Assembly: GCA_013298165.1 (NCBI GenBank)
Contig: JAAFJU010000019.1
Coordinates: 1 to 53,572 of the forward strand
Reading direction: 5' to 3'
DNA length: 53,572 nucleotides
Source: Synechococcales cyanobacterium bin31.maxbin.ball.101
GTDB lineage: Bacteria > Cyanobacteriota > Cyanobacteriia > Leptolyngbyales > Leptolyngbyaceae
Made by a program: the position numbers and the translations under genes
Shown here: positions 15,938-24,929 of the stretch, one piece after another
Layout of the letters: each line of letters opens with the position of its first letter
How positions within the stretch are numbered: position 1 is the first letter of the stretch
The notes under the pieces: model-generated
The model's input: only the letters and a program-made list of their open reading frames with translations
Databases searched by the model: none
Told to the model about the DNA's origin: nothing

Positions 15938-16722
15938 AAATTATCTGGGCAAACGTTCTGGCTATTTATTCCCGTGAATTACAGAGTTATTTCGTAACGC
16001 CCTGGGGTTACTTGATTGCGGGAATTTTCTGGTCGGTGTCTGGGTTCTTCTTTTCAGTGCTTTATTACAATCTGATGGGCCAAAGTGTGCAGATGGGCAG
16101 TGACCCAAACCTGCCACCGATCGACTTCGCCTACGAATTAATTCGCACGTTCCTCCGGGTTTTAGGCCAAGTATCGATGTTCATTTTGCCAATTCTTTCG
16201 ATGAACCTCTACACCGAAGAACGCAAACGCGGAACCCTAGAACTCCTCGCTACTTCTCCAATCACTAACTGGGCCGTCGCTCTAGCAAAACTCAGTGCAG
16301 CGGTGACGTTCTTTTTCACCATGCTGCTTCCCATACTGGCCTATCAAATCTTTGCACTCAATGGTGCAAACCCTGCTATCCCCCTAGAACCACTGCTTTG
16401 GGGATATTTTGGGTTATTGCTGTTAGCCTCTGCGATCTTATCCTTGGGAATGTTTATCTCATCGTTGACGGAAAGTACGATCGTCGCTGCGATCGGAACG
16501 TTTGGCTTAGTATTGCTGCTGTCGTTGATTGATACGATTTCTAATTCCACGACAGGTTTAGTCACTGACGTTATTTCTCATATTTCACTGTTGAAACACT
16601 ATGAAAATTTAGTTCAAGGTGTGGTGGATACGAGTTCTATGGTGGCGTTTGGGAGTTACATTTTGCTGGGAATTTTCTTGACGGCTCAGTCGGTTGAGGC
16701 GTTTAGGTTCCAGCGATCGTAG
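15934..16722 (+). CDS. GldF-like ABC-2 permease
   Basis: A 262-residue permease with six predicted membrane segments. The loop EERKRGTLELLATSPITNW is the typical ABC-2 motif of the NatB/GldF type. It overlaps the ATPase gene by 4 bases and is followed, after 93 bases including a palindromic repeat, by the GldG-like gene. In Bacteroidetes the related complex supports gliding; in cyanobacteria its substrate is unknown. Confidence 0.87.
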   Translation: MKIIWANVLAIYSRELQSYFVTPWGYLIAGIFWSVSGFFFSVLYYNLMGQSVQMGSDPNLPPIDFAYELIRTFLRVLGQVSMFILPILSMNLYTEERKRGTLELLATSPITNWAVALAKLSAAVTFFFTMLLPILAYQIFALNGANPAIPLEPLLWGYFGLLLLASAILSLGMFISSLTESTIVAAIGTFGLVLLLSLIDTISNSTTGLVTDVISHISLLKHYENLVQGVVDTSSMVAFGSYILLGIFLTAQSVEAFRFQRS

Positions 16723-16734
16723 GGGCTTGAAGTC

Positions 16735-16768
16735 CCGATCCCCCTAGCCCCCTTAAAAAGGGGGGACA
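16735..16768. repeat. GC-rich palindromic dispersed repeat
   Basis: CCCCCTAGCCCCCTT followed by AAAAAGGGGGG folds as a hairpin of the same family as 13001-13040. It lies inside the GldA/F/G-like operon. Confidence 0.7.
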
Positions 16769-16815
16769 TGAGTGTGGAATGAAGGTTTTGGGTTGTTGTT
16801 ATTATTGCTTTTGTT

Positions 16816-18666
16816 ATGAATGCTCTGAAATCACTGGTTAAGTTCTTTCTGAAAAATGCGGTTTGGTTGGGCGTGGGCTTGATCAGTGCGGCCTGTACGT
16901 CGGGGTTGATTGCAGGGTGGACGACGCTGCAGACTGGATTGTCGATCGCAGGCATTGTTTTAATTGGCATCTGGCTTTTGGCTCTGGGACAATTTGGCAA
17001 TCAGCCGAACTTTTGGCAGCGACGATCGACTCAGGCCGGAACCGGAGCGCTGATTTCGACGGTTTCAGTGGCTGTGATTTTGGTGGTGTTGAATTTCTTA
17101 GCGGTGCGACATCTTTATCGACTTGATTTAACCGATACGGGGCGCTTGTCACTGGCTCCAGAGACGCAGCAAGTATTGAAAAATCTCAAACAACCCGTCA
17201 CACTTTACCTATTCGACAAGGAGCAGCAGCCCGAAGATCGCGACTTACTACAAAACCTGCGTCGCCAAAGCCCAAATTTTGCGTTTGAATTCGTCGATCC
17301 CGATGCAAATCCCGCACTGGCGAAGAAGTTTGAGGTCAAAAACGCCAATCAATCTCGCGATGTTCATCTAGAACTCCCCAGCAAAAATCGCAAACAATTT
17401 GTCCAGTCCCTCAGTCCGAAACAGCGCCTATCTGAAAGCCGATTGGTCAATAGTTTGCTGCAAATTGAGAGCGATCGAAAACCCCGCGTCTACTTCACCC
17501 AAGGCCATGGAGAACGCAGTCTGGATGCGGGAGAAAAGAACTTTGGCGCGGCGTTGAAGGTGTTACAAGACAAGAATTTTGAACCGTTACCGCTGAATTT
17601 AGCGCAGACCTTACAGGTGCCGATCGATGCTACAGCAGTGATCTTAGCAGGTCCCTCCAAACCGTTTTTTGACGCAGAGTTGAAGGCGATTCAGGATTAT
17701 CTGGATCAAGGCGGAAACCTGATGGTTTTAATTGATCCCGAATCAGCGGCGAATTTGACAGAGTTGCTGAAAACCTGGGGTTTGGCATTGGATAATCGGG
17801 TGGCGATCGATGCGTCTGGCTCTGGCCAACTGCTAAAACTCGGACCTGCTGCGCCGATCGTTCAGGATTACAACGGCAATACGCACCCGATTACCAAAGA
17901 GTTTGGCAATAACATCACCTTCTATCCCCTAGCCCGCCCGATCGAAATCAAAGAAGTCCCAGGCGTACAAGTGACCCCGATCGCCCTCAGCAACAAGCAA
18001 AGCTGGGGCGAAAGCAATCTTCAGGAAAAACCGATCAAACTCGGTGAAGGCGATCGGCCTGGTCCCCTCCCCCTAGGCGTCGCCCTTTTCCGCCAAGTCA
18101 CCCCAAAACCCCAGCCCACGCCACCAACGCCCACTCCAACCGCCACCCCAACCGCCACCCCTGAAAATCCCGACGAGCAACCCACCCCCACCGTCTCTCC
18201 CACTGTCACCCCCACCCCTTCCGCCAGCCCAACCGCAACTCCTACAGCCAGCCCAACCACTAGCCCAACGCCCAACGCCTCCGTAACCCCCACCGCTAGC
18301 CCCACAGCTAATCCCACAGTTTCTCCAACAAGTAGTCCTTCTGTTTCCCCCTCGCCGAGTCCTTCTGTTTCTCCTACGCCCTCGACCAGCGGACCCAAAG
18401 AGTCTCGCTTAGTGGTCTTTGGGAATTCCGCCTTTGCCACCGATCAGTTCTTCGGGGCACAGCTCAATGGCGATATGTTCCTGAACTCCGTCACTTGGGT
18501 GAGCCAGACGGATGGCCAAGCGCTGTCCATTCGGCCTCGGGAAGTGAAGCGTCGTCAACTTAGCTCTACGCCGCAACAGGTGACGATCGTGATGCTCCTC
18601 AGTGCTGTATTCCTGCCGATCGTAGGCTTTGGATTAGCCACGCTGACCTGGTGGCGACGACGCTAG
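16816..18666 (+). CDS. GldG-like auxiliary protein with Pro/Thr/Ser-rich linker
   Basis: A 616-residue membrane-anchored protein. Three N-terminal hydrophobic segments (within residues 1-100) lead to an extracytoplasmic region with the GldG/IFT52-like features VTLYLFDKEQQPEDRDLL and YFTQGHGERSL, and a final membrane helix (about residues 590-611, VTIVMLLSAVFLPIVGFGLA). A stretch of about 95 residues (roughly 432-525) is made almost only of Pro, Thr, Ser and Ala repeats, an unusual insertion likely acting as a surface linker. Shares the operon with the ATPase and permease. Confidence 0.83.
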   Translation: MNALKSLVKFFLKNAVWLGVGLISAACTSGLIAGWTTLQTGLSIAGIVLIGIWLLALGQFGNQPNFWQRRSTQAGTGALISTVSVAVILVVLNFLAVRHLYRLDLTDTGRLSLAPETQQVLKNLKQPVTLYLFDKEQQPEDRDLLQNLRRQSPNFAFEFVDPDANPALAKKFEVKNANQSRDVHLELPSKNRKQFVQSLSPKQRLSESRLVNSLLQIESDRKPRVYFTQGHGERSLDAGEKNFGAALKVLQDKNFEPLPLNLAQTLQVPIDATAVILAGPSKPFFDAELKAIQDYLDQGGNLMVLIDPESAANLTELLKTWGLALDNRVAIDASGSGQLLKLGPAAPIVQDYNGNTHPITKEFGNNITFYPLARPIEIKEVPGVQVTPIALSNKQSWGESNLQEKPIKLGEGDRPGPLPLGVALFRQVTPKPQPTPPTPTPTATPTATPENPDEQPTPTVSPTVTPTPSASPTATPTASPTTSPTPNASVTPTASPTANPTVSPTSSPSVSPSPSPSVSPTPSTSGPKESRLVVFGNSAFATDQFFGAQLNGDMFLNSVTWVSQTDGQALSIRPREVKRRQLSSTPQQVTIVMLLSAVFLPIVGFGLATLTWWRRR

Positions 18667-18754
18667 ATATTCGCTGAAGTGAAATCACGTCAGTAAAAAG
18701 TATTGAATGTCTTAACGGTCACTTCGGGTTGAAAGCGTCACTATAGAACTATGC

Positions 18755-18774
18755 GGGGAATCACGATGATCCCC
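18755..18774. promoter_or_regulatory. Possible TetR operator palindrome
   Basis: GGGGA and TCCCC flank a 10-base centre, 24 bases before the TetR-family ATG. TetR proteins often bind such inverted repeats at their own promoter. Weak evidence. Confidence 0.25.
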
Positions 18775-18797
18775 TCAGTTCCTTATGGCGGTGGGTT

Positions 18798-19421
18798 ATG
18801 ACAACGTTCCAACGAGTCCAACGGATTAGTCCAGCGGAGACTGAAACGCGCGATCGCATTCTCAAGGCGGCTTTGCGACTCTTTTCTCAAAAGGGCTACG
18901 ACGGTACGACGACGCGGGAATTGGCTGAAAAAGCAGGTGTAGCTGAAGGAACGCTCTTTCGACATTTTGAAAATAAAAAGGCCATTCTTGCGAAAGTGGC
19001 GACGGATGGCTGGATTGAGATTTTGACGGACTTGTTGACGGAACTGAGCGAAATGGGCAGCTACAAGGCGGTGGCCCAGGTGATGCGGCGGCGCATGGCC
19101 CACCTTCAGGAAAATGCCGACCTGATGCGAGTTTGTTTTATGGAAGTGCAGTTCCATGAAGATCTGCGAGAACAAATCCAAGGTGATGTGATTGAAAAAA
19201 TGACCGATGTTGCCGAAGCCTTTTTTCAAACCGCAATGGACCAAGGCATCTACCGCAAAATGAATCCTCGCTTAGTGGCGCGGGTGTTTTTGGGCATGTT
19301 TGCGATTTCGGGATTTAGTCAGACGACGATTACGGATCCGGGGGCTTCGGTGTTGGAATTGAAGGATATGGCGGAGGGGATTTCGGAGATTTTCCTGAAT
19401 GGTGTGCTAGAAAAGGAGTAG
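18798..19421 (+). CDS. TetR/AcrR family transcriptional regulator
   Basis: A 207-residue repressor-type protein. The N-terminal helix-turn-helix reads TTTRELAEKAGVAEGTLFRH (about residues 36-55), preceded by the conserved RILKAALRLFSQKGY. The C-terminal ligand domain is divergent, as usual, so the effector cannot be named. It starts about 130 bases after the GldG-like gene and ends 21 bases before the L,D-transpeptidase gene, which it may be cotranscribed with. Confidence 0.9.
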   Translation: MTTFQRVQRISPAETETRDRILKAALRLFSQKGYDGTTTRELAEKAGVAEGTLFRHFENKKAILAKVATDGWIEILTDLLTELSEMGSYKAVAQVMRRRMAHLQENADLMRVCFMEVQFHEDLREQIQGDVIEKMTDVAEAFFQTAMDQGIYRKMNPRLVARVFLGMFAISGFSQTTITDPGASVLELKDMAEGISEIFLNGVLEKE

Positions 19422-19442
19422 ATCCCTGCTGCGCTGATTCTC

Positions 19443-20012
19443 ATGACCGCCGGACGTAATCAATCTGCTCAGTCTGTCACTCGTCCCTTAATGGCGATGT
19501 GTATGGTGGTGTCTGGACTGACGCTATACCTACAAATGCGAACGCCAAAGCCACCCGCTGAGCCAACCGAGGCTCCGAAGTTTGTGGCGGTGAAGCCTGT
19601 GGAACCTGCTTGGGGCGATCGGGCGGAGGATACGCGACTGGTGGTGGACTTGAGCGATCGGGTGGTGTACCTATATCGCGACGAAAAACTAAAGCTGAGC
19701 TATCGAGTGGCCGTGGGTCAGCCTGGATGGGAAACGCCCGTCGGCACCTTCCGCATTCGCCAAATGGTCCAAAACCCCGTCTGGAAGCATCCCATCACCG
19801 ACGAAATTTACCCACCCGGTGGCGCGAATCCCTTGGGTGCGCGCTGGATTGGGTTTGCGGCGGATGAGCATATGAAATTGGGGTTCCATGGCAGTGGGGA
19901 GAGTTCGATCGGGCAGGCGGTCTCCCATGGCTGTCTACGGATGAAGAATAGTGATGTGAAGGTCTTGTTTAGTCAAGTGTCTTTGGGAACGGTGGTGCTG
20001 GTGCGTCCCTAG
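19443..20012 (+). CDS. L,D-transpeptidase (YkuD family)
   Basis: A 189-residue protein with an N-terminal membrane anchor (about residues 14-31) and a YkuD domain. The catalytic motif is H149-GSG then SHGCLRM with C164. It forms 3-3 peptidoglycan cross-links or links proteins to the wall in the periplasm. Strands RLVVDLSDRVVYLYRD and GWETPVGTFRI are typical. A bidirectional terminator follows at 20048. Confidence 0.92.
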   Translation: MTAGRNQSAQSVTRPLMAMCMVVSGLTLYLQMRTPKPPAEPTEAPKFVAVKPVEPAWGDRAEDTRLVVDLSDRVVYLYRDEKLKLSYRVAVGQPGWETPVGTFRIRQMVQNPVWKHPITDEIYPPGGANPLGARWIGFAADEHMKLGFHGSGESSIGQAVSHGCLRMKNSDVKVLFSQVSLGTVVLVRP

Positions 20013-20047
20013 GGCTAAGATGCTGAGTGCTATTTAATTCATATAGC

Positions 20048-20080
20048 AAAAAAGCTTCTCTGCAACAGAGAAGCTTTTTT
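20048..20080. terminator. Bidirectional Rho-independent terminator
   Basis: A 15-bp perfect stem (AAAAAAGCTTCTCTG and its complement) with a CAA loop, flanked by an A-run on the left and T-run on the right. It lies between convergent genes (L,D-transpeptidase and ComFB). Confidence 0.93.
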
Positions 20081-20128
20081 AATGGATTGGATTTTGTATA
20101 GAGTATTTGTTTTTCTGAGAGAGAGGAC

Positions 20129-20680
20129 TTAGCGGCGGGTTCCGACGGGTTCCATGCCGGGGGCGTAGGCTTGAAGGAGGCTGCTGACTTGGTTGAGTAG
20201 CTCTTGCTTGGTGCCTTTGTTGGCGATGCCTGTGCGTTCTGGGAAGAAGTCGGGCCGATCGAGGCTGGTGGCGATCGCTTCGTTGACGCAATGGGCAATC
20301 AAATCGTGGAGTTCTTCCTTGGCTTTGTCACGCTGGTAGCTGGCACCTTCCTCAGTGGTCGCATAGAGCGGCGGGAGTCGGTTGAGAGCATGGGCGGCAA
20401 TATCCCCGAGGTCTAGGGTTCGTTCACTACTGGCCTCGATCTCAGCGACGCGGGCGATGGCTTCCGTCAGGACGAGTTCTTCCATGACGTTAATGAACTG
20501 CTTACGAGGCACGGCTACGACTTCGCCTGTCAAGAGGGCACCCATAAGCCGATCGAGAGCCATGTACTCTTCGATGGACAGTTCGGAGGCGGTGTCACAG
20601 ATGCGTCCAACCTCAGCTTCCATGGCAGGAGTCAGGTATCCGTCTTGCAGCGCTTGTTCGACAATCTTTTCAATACTCAT
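20129..20680 (-). CDS. ComFB family protein (likely cyclic dinucleotide receptor)
   Basis: A 183-residue protein. The core NVMEELVLTEAIARV followed by LGDIAAHALNRLPPLYATTE and KEELHDLIAHCVNEAI is the late-competence ComFB domain. ComFB-type proteins in Synechocystis are reported to bind cyclic di-nucleotides and influence cell size, motility or competence. The N-terminal extension (residues 1-50) and C-terminal tail are helical and polar. It is a single-gene unit on the minus strand. Confidence 0.88.
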   Translation of the reverse strand: MSIEKIVEQALQDGYLTPAMEAEVGRICDTASELSIEEYMALDRLMGALLTGEVVAVPRKQFINVMEELVLTEAIARVAEIEASSERTLDLGDIAAHALNRLPPLYATTEEGASYQRDKAKEELHDLIAHCVNEAIATSLDRPDFFPERTGIANKGTKQELLNQVSSLLQAYAPGMEPVGTRR

Positions 20681-21064
20681 ATTACTAATCCATACGCAGA
20701 ATGACAGCAGAGACGCATATCCGTTGGCTTATGATGCCCCAGTTGTTGAAGGAAGCAACGGGTCTTCTTTCTATTGGTTGATAAATTGTAGATTAAAACG
20801 GCTCTAAATCGTAAGATTACTTAATCCCAGTCTCGTATAAATTTTAACAGAGGTTGCGTAGAAATGCTGTTAAAAAGTTGCCGCATCAATCAACACTACC
20901 GAACTATAGCGTCTAAATCAGGGTTGCGGTTGTGGGGCATTTTGGCGAAGACGTTGGCGATCGGGGGGCGTTTTTTGGGGCGGGGGTGCTGTTATTGGCC
21001 GCTGGCGTAGTATGGTTAGGTTAATAGAACGTAACAATTCGCTCATAAATCTACGGCTTCCCCT
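20681..21064. other. Divergent intergenic region (384 bp)
   Basis: Lies between the minus-strand ComFB gene and the plus-strand antiporter, so it must hold both promoters; no clear -35/-10 pair was found. At 20926-21022 a stretch reads like a short membrane peptide if one frameshift within the G-run at about 20963-20968 is allowed (LWGILAKTLAIGG, then AFFGAGVLLLAAGVVWLG and a stop). This may be a decayed small gene. Confidence 0.4.
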
Positions 21065-23305
21065 GTGCAAGAAGATTTTCGTTTAATTTTGGATTTGGTG
21101 ACGGTGCTGGCGGCGGCGGCGGGTGGTGGCTTGCTGGCGGCGCTGTTGAAGCAGCCCGTGCTGTTGGGGTATTTGATTGCGGGGATTATTGTGGGTCCGG
21201 CTGGGCTGGGGCTGATTAAAGAGTTGATCCAGGTGGAGACGCTGGCGCAGTTTGGGGTGGCGTTTTTGCTGTTTGCGTTGGGGGTGGAGTTTTCGTTTTC
21301 TGAGTTGAAGAAGGTTCAGGCGATTAGTCTGGGTGGTGGTGGGTTGCAGATTGTGTTGACGATCGGCATTACGGCATTGGCTTCTTTGGGGTTGGGTTGG
21401 GTGACGTCGCCGCAGCAGGGGGTTTTTCTCGGGGCGATTTTGTCGTTGTCTTCGACGGCGGTGGTGTTGAAGTCTCTGATGGAGCGAAATGAGACGGAGA
21501 CGCCCCATGGACAGGTGATGCTGGGCATTTTGGTGGTACAGGATTTGGCGCTGGGGCTGATGTTGGCGGTGCTGCCTGCGTTGGATAAGCCTGTGGAGCA
21601 GATTGGGATTGCGGTGGGTTGGGCGTTGGTGCAGACGGGGTTGTTTGCGTTGGGGGCTGTTGCGGCGGGGATTTGGGTGATTCCGAGGGTGTTGCAGTTG
21701 TTGGCGAAGACGGAGAGTCGGGAGTTGTTCCTACTCGGGGTGGTGACGATCGCGCTGGGCATTGCGCTGTTGACGGAGCGTTTGGGGTTGGGGATTGAGA
21801 TGGGGGCGTTTGTGGCGGGGTTGATGATTTCGGAGGCGGAGTATGCGGATCAGACGCTGACCTATGTGGAGCCATTGCGGGATATTTTTGCGTCGATCTT
21901 TTTTGTTGCGATCGGGATGTTGATTGATCCGGTGTTCTTGTGGCAGAACTTGGAGTTGATTCTGGGTCTGGTAGCATTGGTTTTAGTGGGTAAGTTTTTA
22001 ATCATTACGCCGTTGGTGCGATTGTTCCGTTATCCATTGAAGACGGCGTTGATTGTGGGGTTGGGGTTGGCGCAGATTGGGGAGTTTTCGTTTGTGTTGG
22101 CGAGTGAGGGCCAGATTTTGGGCTTGGTGTCGCGGCGGGTATATTTGTTGATTTTGGGGACGACGGCGGTGACGTTGGTGGTAACGCCGTTTATTTTGCG
22201 GGCGATTCCGACGTTGTTTGAGTGGGCGGAGTCGGTGCCGTTTTTTGCAAAATATTTGAAGGAGTCGGATCAGCCGTTGGGGGTGGCGGAAGAGTTGCCG
22301 GAGCGCAACCATGTGGTGGTCTGCGGCTATGGCCGGATTGGGCGAAATATTGTGAAGTTGTTGCAGGAGCAGGATTGTCCGGTTGTGGTGGTGGAGCAAG
22401 CGGAGAGTCGGGTGCAGTGGCTCAGAGATGCGGGGATTCCTTATATCTATGGCAATGCGGCGAGTCCCTACGTTTTAGAAAAGGCGGGGGTGTCGGAGGC
22501 GCGCGGGATGGCGATCGCGTTGCCGGATCCGATGAGTACAAGGCTGGCCTTGAAGCGATCGTTGTCGATTTCGCCGGAGTTAGACATTGTGGTGCGGGCG
22601 AGTAAGCCGAAGGATATTGAGGCGTTGTATCAGTTGGGGGCGCGTGAGGTGGTGCAGCCGGAGTTGGAGGCGAGTTTGGAGTTGGGGGCGCATTTGTGGA
22701 ATGGGTTGGGGGTGTCGCTTTCGAGTTCGCAGAAGCGGATTCAGTCGATTCGACAGTCGCGCTATTCGGAGATGTTGCCCGATCGATCGCTGTCGCAGAT
22801 GGCGCGGGATGTGAAGTCGGTGGTGGGTGAGCTGAATAGTCGTTGGTATGCGTTGCCGGATGAGTCGCCGATTTTGGGGATGACGATCGAGGAGACGGAT
22901 CTGCGGCGCTTGACGGGGGTGGCGGTGATGGCGATTCGACGGGTGGGGGATCAGGAGATTGATTATCCGGATGCTTCGGAGTCATTGGAGCAGGGCGATC
23001 GGTTGCTACTCGTCGGCGAGGATGCGGAGATTGAGGCGTTTGAGGAGTTGGCGAAGGGGGAGGCGGCGGTGCCTTCGCCGGAGTCGTCTTGTCAGTGGAT
23101 TCGGATTGGGGTGGAGAGTTCGATGGTGGGGGCGACGATCGAGGGGTTGGATTTTGTGAAGAACGATCGGGTGCAGGTGCAGGCGATTCGGCGGGATGGT
23201 CGGTTTTTGCGGTTGCCGGAGGGGTCTGTGGTGGTGGAGGCGGGCGATCGGATGTTGGTTTGTGGGTCGATCGAGGCGTTGGGGATTGTGGGGGAGAGGG
23301 TTTGA
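21065..23305 (+). CDS. CPA2 cation:proton antiporter with RCK domains
   Basis: A 746-residue KefB-type antiporter. Residues 1-390 carry about 12 membrane segments with typical motifs (LLGYLIAGIIVGP, SLSSTAVVLKSL, GAFVAGLMIS). Then RCK_N/TrkA_N near 415-530 (VVVCGYGRIGRNIV, the nucleotide-binding glycines) and two RCK_C domains at about 585-665 and 670-746. Exchanges K+ or Na+ for protons at the membrane under nucleotide control. The start is the GTG at 21065, as no ATG is near. Codon use is strongly G+T-rich, producing long antisense frames with no meaning. Confidence 0.9.
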   Translation: MQEDFRLILDLVTVLAAAAGGGLLAALLKQPVLLGYLIAGIIVGPAGLGLIKELIQVETLAQFGVAFLLFALGVEFSFSELKKVQAISLGGGGLQIVLTIGITALASLGLGWVTSPQQGVFLGAILSLSSTAVVLKSLMERNETETPHGQVMLGILVVQDLALGLMLAVLPALDKPVEQIGIAVGWALVQTGLFALGAVAAGIWVIPRVLQLLAKTESRELFLLGVVTIALGIALLTERLGLGIEMGAFVAGLMISEAEYADQTLTYVEPLRDIFASIFFVAIGMLIDPVFLWQNLELILGLVALVLVGKFLIITPLVRLFRYPLKTALIVGLGLAQIGEFSFVLASEGQILGLVSRRVYLLILGTTAVTLVVTPFILRAIPTLFEWAESVPFFAKYLKESDQPLGVAEELPERNHVVVCGYGRIGRNIVKLLQEQDCPVVVVEQAESRVQWLRDAGIPYIYGNAASPYVLEKAGVSEARGMAIALPDPMSTRLALKRSLSISPELDIVVRASKPKDIEALYQLGAREVVQPELEASLELGAHLWNGLGVSLSSSQKRIQSIRQSRYSEMLPDRSLSQMARDVKSVVGELNSRWYALPDESPILGMTIEETDLRRLTGVAVMAIRRVGDQEIDYPDASESLEQGDRLLLVGEDAEIEAFEELAKGEAAVPSPESSCQWIRIGVESSMVGATIEGLDFVKNDRVQVQAIRRDGRFLRLPEGSVVVEAGDRMLVCGSIEALGIVGERV

Positions 23306-23330
23306 GGTTTGGAGCGGTGTGCCGTGGGGG

Positions 23331-23361
23331 GTGATGCGTTGCTTCGCTTAATGCATCTTAC
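23331..23361. repeat. REP-like palindrome, left copy
   Basis: GTGATGCGTTGCTTCGCTTA with the following bases is the inverted match of the copy at 23965-23995. GATGCGTT and its near complement AATGCATC form the stem. Confidence 0.85.
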
Positions 23362-23431
23362 GGTTTTTGGGGTGTATGGGGTTTTGGGTGAGGGATGGGC
23401 ATTCTTGGGGGGATGTTTTTGGGTTGGGTGG

Positions 23432-23935
23432 ATGGAGTATCGGCGGATTTGGTTGCTGGGGGGATGCTATGCGTTTACGGTTGTGACGTTCCGACGATCG
23501 CCTTGGTTATGTCAAGATGTCGCACGGGCGGCACTTCGAGAGGCGATCGTGCATGTGCGTAAACGGTATCCGTTTACGATCGAGGCGATGGTATTGTTGC
23601 CCGATCATTTGCATTGTGTTTGGACGATGCCAGAAGGTGACTCGGATTATGCGACCCGATGGCGATTGATCAAAACGTATGTGACTCGAAAATGTGTCGA
23701 TCGCTTAGAGCTTCCCGTCAAAATCAGCAAATCCCGGTACAAACGCGGCGAACGAAATTTATGGCACCGACGCTATTGGGAACATTGCATTCGGGACGAT
23801 CGTGATTTCACAAATCAATGCAATTACATCCACAACAACCCCGTCAAACATGGATATTGTGCTATGCCCAAAGATTGGGAATATTCCAGTTTTCACCGTT
23901 TCGTATCCGAAGGCAAATACCCCAAAAATTGGTAA
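23432..23935 (+). CDS. REP-associated tyrosine transposase (RAYT)
   Basis: A 167-residue Y1/HUH transposase of the REP-associated family. The HUH motif is LLPDHLHCVW (H59, H61), and the C-terminal signature is YIHNNPVKHGY with the probable catalytic Tyr (Y133). The ATG at 23432 gives the usual N-terminus (MEYRRIWLL); upstream in-frame sequence is repeat DNA. Inverted REP copies lie on either side, 70 bases before and 30 bases after, as expected for a RAYT with its own substrate. RAYTs are domesticated single-copy transposases that spread REPs. Confidence 0.9.
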   Translation: MEYRRIWLLGGCYAFTVVTFRRSPWLCQDVARAALREAIVHVRKRYPFTIEAMVLLPDHLHCVWTMPEGDSDYATRWRLIKTYVTRKCVDRLELPVKISKSRYKRGERNLWHRRYWEHCIRDDRDFTNQCNYIHNNPVKHGYCAMPKDWEYSSFHRFVSEGKYPKNW

Positions 23936-23964
23936 AAACATCAAAATCACAAAACGAAATCCCC

Positions 23965-23995
23965 GTAGGATGCGTTAAGCGAAGCAACGCATCAA
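23965..23995. repeat. REP-like palindrome, right copy
   Basis: GTAGGATGCGTTAAGCGAAG and the following CAACGCATC is the inverted counterpart of 23331-23361, with about 28 of 31 positions agreeing. Confidence 0.85.
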
Positions 23996-24074
23996 CCCGA
24001 GACCCCGCAACCCCCCGATCGCCCAAAATTCCCCCCACCCGAACCCCCAAAAACGATCGCCCCAACCCCAAAAA

Positions 24075-24926
24075 TCACCCATTATGAAACGGCACCATCA
24101 TCAACGGCAAAACCCCCGCCAAAACGATCGCCCCCATCAACCACCCTGGAATCGGCGACAAGGGTTCCGCCGCCAAAATCGCCTCAATCCGCTCCGAAAA
24201 CCGATCGTCCAACCGCTGCGGATGTAACGTCGCACTCCAATCCGACTGCACCATCGGCGATCGTACCAACGTCACCAACGCCTCCGCCAACACCAACGAA
24301 TCCGTCGTCTGCGCCGCCACCCGATCGGCCCGCAACTCCCGCAACAACAGCAACTCTTGCCAAAGCCCATCCGTATTCGGCAACCAAACCGTCAACCGCC
24401 GCAACGCCCCAAAACAAAAGAACCAAAACGTATCATGATAAGTCGCATGAGCCTTCTCATGAGCCAAAACCGCCCGTAACTGCTCCGCACTCAACGCCGT
24501 CAACAGCCCCTGACTCACCACAATCTCCGGCGTCCAAAACCCCACCTGCGCCACAAACGGCAACTCCATCGGCAAAATCCGCGCGATCGTCCCCGTCGAA
24601 ACCAGACAAGCCTCAGGATACTCTCGCAACTGCCCCAACTCCTGCACCGCTTGCGAAGACTGCCGATACCCGATCGCTCCCGCCGCCATCAGAAACCCGA
24701 TCGCACTGCCATAGGTGCCCCAGCCTTCCCAGACCGTGATTCCCATGCCCTGCGGACCCATCCACAACAACGCGATCGCACTCGTGATTAATAATGTGGG
24801 CGGCAACGCAAACGTGAACATCGCTGCAATCCACCGCTGATTCCAACTGCCATCACTATCCGATCGCCACAACAACCGCAGACCGATCGCGCTGATTAAC
24901 GCAAGAGCCAATAGTAATCCATGCAT
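24075..24926 (-). CDS. M56 family metallopeptidase (BlaR1/MecR1-like, no sensor domain)
   Basis: A 283-residue membrane peptidase. Membrane segments lie at about residues 2-20, 34-56, 72-87 and 262-280. The zinc site is HEKAH (156-160), with E197 or D201 in LLLRELRADRVAA as third ligand. In BlaR1 such a protease, when triggered, leads to cleavage of the BlaI repressor. Here the C-terminal penicillin-binding sensor is absent, so the signal differs. It lies 3 bases after the BlaI-type gene, in one operon. The target repressor is most likely that neighbour. Confidence 0.88.
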   Translation of the reverse strand: MHGLLLALALISAIGLRLLWRSDSDGSWNQRWIAAMFTFALPPTLLITSAIALLWMGPQGMGITVWEGWGTYGSAIGFLMAAGAIGYRQSSQAVQELGQLREYPEACLVSTGTIARILPMELPFVAQVGFWTPEIVVSQGLLTALSAEQLRAVLAHEKAHATYHDTFWFFCFGALRRLTVWLPNTDGLWQELLLLRELRADRVAAQTTDSLVLAEALVTLVRSPMVQSDWSATLHPQRLDDRFSERIEAILAAEPLSPIPGWLMGAIVLAGVLPLMMVPFHNG

Positions 24927-24929
24927 GAC

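Noticed and set aside
18021-18440. Antisense frame rich in GVGETEG-type repeats
   Set aside because: It mirrors the Pro/Thr/Ser repeat of the GldG-like gene.
21369-22985. Long antisense frames (about 190-200 residues, Pro/Ser/Thr-rich) over the antiporter gene
   Set aside because: They are by-products of the strong G/T bias of the antiporter sense strand; composition is non-protein-like and a clear sense gene covers them.
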